In this document: in pieces, positions 5,777 to 7,592 of the stretch
Numbering within the stretch: the stretch's first letter is position 1
Layout: every line of letters starts with the position of its first letter
NCBI GenBank assembly: GCA_013140465.1
Contig: JABFST010000384.1
Span: 1 to 7,592, forward strand
Direction: 5' to 3'
From: Methylococcaceae bacterium
Lineage (GTDB): Bacteria > Pseudomonadota > Gammaproteobacteria > Methylococcales > Methylomonadaceae
Length of the DNA: 7,592 bases
The notes under the pieces: generated by a model
What the model was told of the DNA's origin: nothing
The model's database searches: none
The model's input: only the letters and a program-made list of their open reading frames with translations
Translations under genes and position numbers: made by a program

Positions 5777-6685
5777 TTACAGCACCACCAATTGGTTGCG
5801 CCCTTGCGCCTTGGCGTTATAAAGGGCTTGGTCGGCGCATTCCAGCAATTGCCGCCAGCTTTGGTGCTGGCTTAAGTCTAAAGCCGCCAAGCCCAAGCTA
5901 ACCGTGACATAATCCGCCACTATCGATTTGGCATGGGCAACGTTTAAATCGCGTATGCGCTGCAAAATAGATTCCGCCAAATCGGCGGCTTGGGCCTTGG
6001 TCATACCCGGCAACAGACACACAAATTCTTCACCACCCCAACGCGCAACCATATCGCCCGCACGGCGCAGCGAAGCGTTAAGGCTACAGGCTATCGCTTT
6101 TAAGCACTCATCGCCCGCCACATGCCCATAACAATCGTTGAATTGCTTAAAATAATCCACATCCACCATCACCAAATTCAACGGCGTACTAAAGCGCAAC
6201 GCACGGTTCCATTCCTTTTGCATGACCACCTCAAAATGGCGGCGGTTGGCAAGACAGGTCAGCACATCGGTATCCGCCATCTGTTCGAGCTGGTCACGCC
6301 GCGCCTTTAACTGCAATTGTGCCGCCACCCTCATACGCAAAATATTGGGTCGTATCGGCTTAGTGATGTAATCGACCGCGCCTAAGGCAAAGCCCAAGGT
6401 TTCGTCTTCTTCATCATCCAAGCCCGTCACAAAAATAACCGGGATATGTTGGGTTTTTGCCTGTTGCTTAAGTTGCCTACAGGTTTCGTAACCGTCCATG
6501 CCGGGCATACGGATGTCCAACAAAATAAGGTCAGGCAGTTCCCGATGGGCTATTTCTAGGGCTTGTAGGCCATCGGTTGCGGTGTATAAAGGATATTGAG
6601 CCAGAGCTGAAGACAAAATCGCCAAATTGCTGGGGGAGTCATCGACTAACAGGAGACGGGGAGGGGGAACAGGTTTTTCTATCAT
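5777..6685 (-). CDS. Response-regulator diguanylate cyclase (REC-GGDEF)
   Basis: A 302-residue cytosolic protein predicted to make c-di-GMP from two GTP under phosphorelay control. The receiver domain (about 10-128) has the acidic pair D15/D16, phospho-acceptor D57 in LLDIRMPGMDG, T87 and K109 in YITKP, all intact. A short helix (about 129-137) leads to the GGDEF domain, which opens DTDVLTCLANRR (138-149). The metal-binding segment is VDVDYFKQFND (174-184), and the active-site loop is GGEEF (217-221), a functional variant. An RxxD inhibitory site (R208-D211) lies five residues before it, so product inhibition is expected. Architecture and length match PleD-like and WspR-like single-receiver cyclases. 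The ATG at 6685 gives a natural receiver start, but no Shine-Dalgarno is visible. It is convergent with the cytochrome gene and divergent from the LuxO-like gene. The cognate kinase is not in the window. Confidence 0.95.
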   Translation of the reverse strand: MIEKPVPPPRLLLVDDSPSNLAILSSALAQYPLYTATDGLQALEIAHRELPDLILLDIRMPGMDGYETCRQLKQQAKTQHIPVIFVTGLDDEEDETLGFALGAVDYITKPIRPNILRMRVAAQLQLKARRDQLEQMADTDVLTCLANRRHFEVVMQKEWNRALRFSTPLNLVMVDVDYFKQFNDCYGHVAGDECLKAIACSLNASLRRAGDMVARWGGEEFVCLLPGMTKAQAADLAESILQRIRDLNVAHAKSIVADYVTVSLGLAALDLSQHQSWRQLLECADQALYNAKAQGRNQLVVL

Positions 6686-6795
6686 GCTAGGACAAAGGAG
6701 TGCTATGGCAAGACCAGGATGTAAAAGTTATGATATGGCAACTTTATGGGGCTATTATGCCATTGTACTTGCCTAAAACCATAGTGATTAACACC
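6686..6795. other. Divergent intergenic region between the cyclase and the LuxO-like gene
   Basis: 110 bp between two divergent starts. No pair of -35/-10 boxes is convincing in either direction; the best single box is CATAAT on the minus strand (6763-6758). A 23-codon plus-strand frame (6705-6776) begins with ATG 4 nt after AGGAG (6696-6700). It could be a leader peptide or chance, and is not called as a gene. The LuxO-like frame itself is open back to 6691, so the true start of that gene may lie in this interval. Confidence 0.4.
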
Positions 6796-7592
6796 ATGCC
6801 CGCCTCCTTGCCCCTCTCTTTATTACTGGTTGAAGACAGCTGCTCATTGGCGGCTGTTTACCAACATTATTTGCGTGCAGAACGCTTGCAACTGATACAT
6901 AAAGAAACCGGACAAGAGGCACTAGACTATTTGGCGCAGCACATCCCTAATGTGATATTGCTGGACTTAAAGCTGCCTGACATGGATGGCATGGACATAC
7001 TCAGGCACGTTCATGGGCAAGGGATGCCGTGTAGCGTCGTGATTATCACCGCCCACGGTTCCGTCAATGTCGCTGTTGATGCGATGCGTTACGGGGCGGT
7101 TGATTTTATTGAAAAGCCGTTTAATGCCGAACGCTTGCTCGTCACCGTGCGTAACGCACTGGAACGGCAACAGCTGAATACGATGGTGGCGCGTTATCAG
7201 GAGCAATTTGACCGCCACCGCTATCACGGCTTTATTGGCGCGTCGCTGGTCATGCAAGCCGTGTACAGCACCATCGACAATGCTGCTGCCAGCAAGGCCA
7301 CCGTGTTTATCACAGGCGAAAGCGGCACAGGCAAAGAGATTTGCGCCGAAGCCATACACAAACAAAGCCCACGCCAGGAACAGCCGTTTATAGCCCTCAA
7401 TTGCGCCGCGATACCGCGTGACTTAATGGAAAGCGAAGTGTTTGGGCATATAAAAGGGGCTTTTACCGGGGCCGCCACCGAGCGCATTGGGGCGGCAGGA
7501 CAAGCCCACGGCGGCACGTTGTTTTTGGATGAAATTTGTGAAATGGATCTGGATTTACAAAGCAAACTGTTGCGTTTTATCCAAACCAGCCG
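6796..7592 (+). CDS. luxO: LuxO-like sigma-54-dependent response regulator (3' end outside window)
   Basis: The first 265 codons of an NtrC-class activator are visible; the family is usually about 450-480 residues. The receiver domain (about 8-122) has acidic E13/D14, phospho-acceptor D57 in LLDLKLPDMDG, TAHGS and the lysine of EKP. A linker leads to GFIGAS, where the AAA+ domain begins. Walker A is GESGTGKE (174-181), the sigma-54-contacting loop is GAFTGA (221-226), and Walker B is GGTLFLDE with D245/E246. The runs IDNAAASKATVFITGE, LDEICEMDLDLQSKLL and RFIQTS are very close to what I recall of Vibrio LuxO, closer than to NtrC or generic relatives. In vibrios LuxO receives phosphate from LuxU and activates small-RNA genes; the target here is unknown. 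The C-terminal DNA-binding domain is outside the window. ATG 6796 fits the LuxO N-terminus but has no Shine-Dalgarno. Upstream in-frame starts are ATG 6757 and ATG 6730 (AGGA at 6716-6719) and GTG 6784. Confidence 0.88.
   Translation, partial: MPASLPLSLLLVEDSCSLAAVYQHYLRAERLQLIHKETGQEALDYLAQHIPNVILLDLKLPDMDGMDILRHVHGQGMPCSVVIITAHGSVNVAVDAMRYGAVDFIEKPFNAERLLVTVRNALERQQLNTMVARYQEQFDRHRYHGFIGASLVMQAVYSTIDNAAASKATVFITGESGTGKEICAEAIHKQSPRQEQPFIALNCAAIPRDLMESEVFGHIKGAFTGAATERIGAAGQAHGGTLFLDEICEMDLDLQSKLLRFIQTS

Noticed and set aside
6967..7365. A 132-codon minus-strand frame inside the LuxO-like gene
   Set aside because: It lies opposite strongly conserved receiver and AAA+ motifs and has no family features of its own.
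1..7592. tRNA, rRNA or phage integration sites
   Set aside because: No cloverleaf, rRNA-like segment, integrase or attachment-type repeat was seen on either strand.

Overview
The window looks like a stretch of a gammaproteobacterial chromosome of medium GC. A methanotroph of the Methylococcales is my best guess. The guess rests on a LuxO-type sigma-54 activator, a Pseudomonas-type HIT protein, a very large multihaem cytochrome c, and short repeats of the GGCTGAGCGGAGTCGAAGCC type that I recall from such genomes. It is inference, not a database result.

Layout. Positions 1-600 (minus) hold the N-terminal 200 codons of a polytopic membrane protein that runs off the left edge. Positions 641-1005 hold two adjacent copies, and 1695-1927 a third copy, of a non-coding mobile repeat of 170-233 bp. 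Each copy has perfect 12-bp inverted ends (GTAACTATTCAG / CTGAATAGTTAC), a central 18-bp-stem hairpin, and tandem repeats on one or both arms. The third copy lies between perfect 8-bp direct repeats (GAATAAAG), so it is a recognisable transposed MITE. Its GTAA ends and 8-bp duplication are those of the IS66 family. Between the copies sits a small HIT-family gene (1096-1515).

Positions 1928-2202 form a leader with a perfect 14-bp palindrome, a good sigma-54 promoter candidate and a strong ribosome binding site. It precedes a 1163-residue exported cytochrome (2203-5694) with eight CxxCH haem sites and a ninth, degenerate site (CVGHH). A strong bidirectional terminator (5710-5739) separates this gene from a convergent response-regulator diguanylate cyclase (5777-6685, minus). 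Divergent from the cyclase is the start of a LuxO-like sigma-54 response regulator (6796 to the right edge).

How the genes may work together. The cytochrome is a candidate extracellular or periplasmic electron conduit. Its sigma-54-type promoter needs an activator of the class encoded at the right edge, but no direct link is shown. The cyclase/LuxO pair suggests a signalling locus joining phosphorelay control with c-di-GMP. The left end of the mobile repeat carries a promoter-like pair facing outward, and in copy A it is placed to drive the membrane-protein gene.
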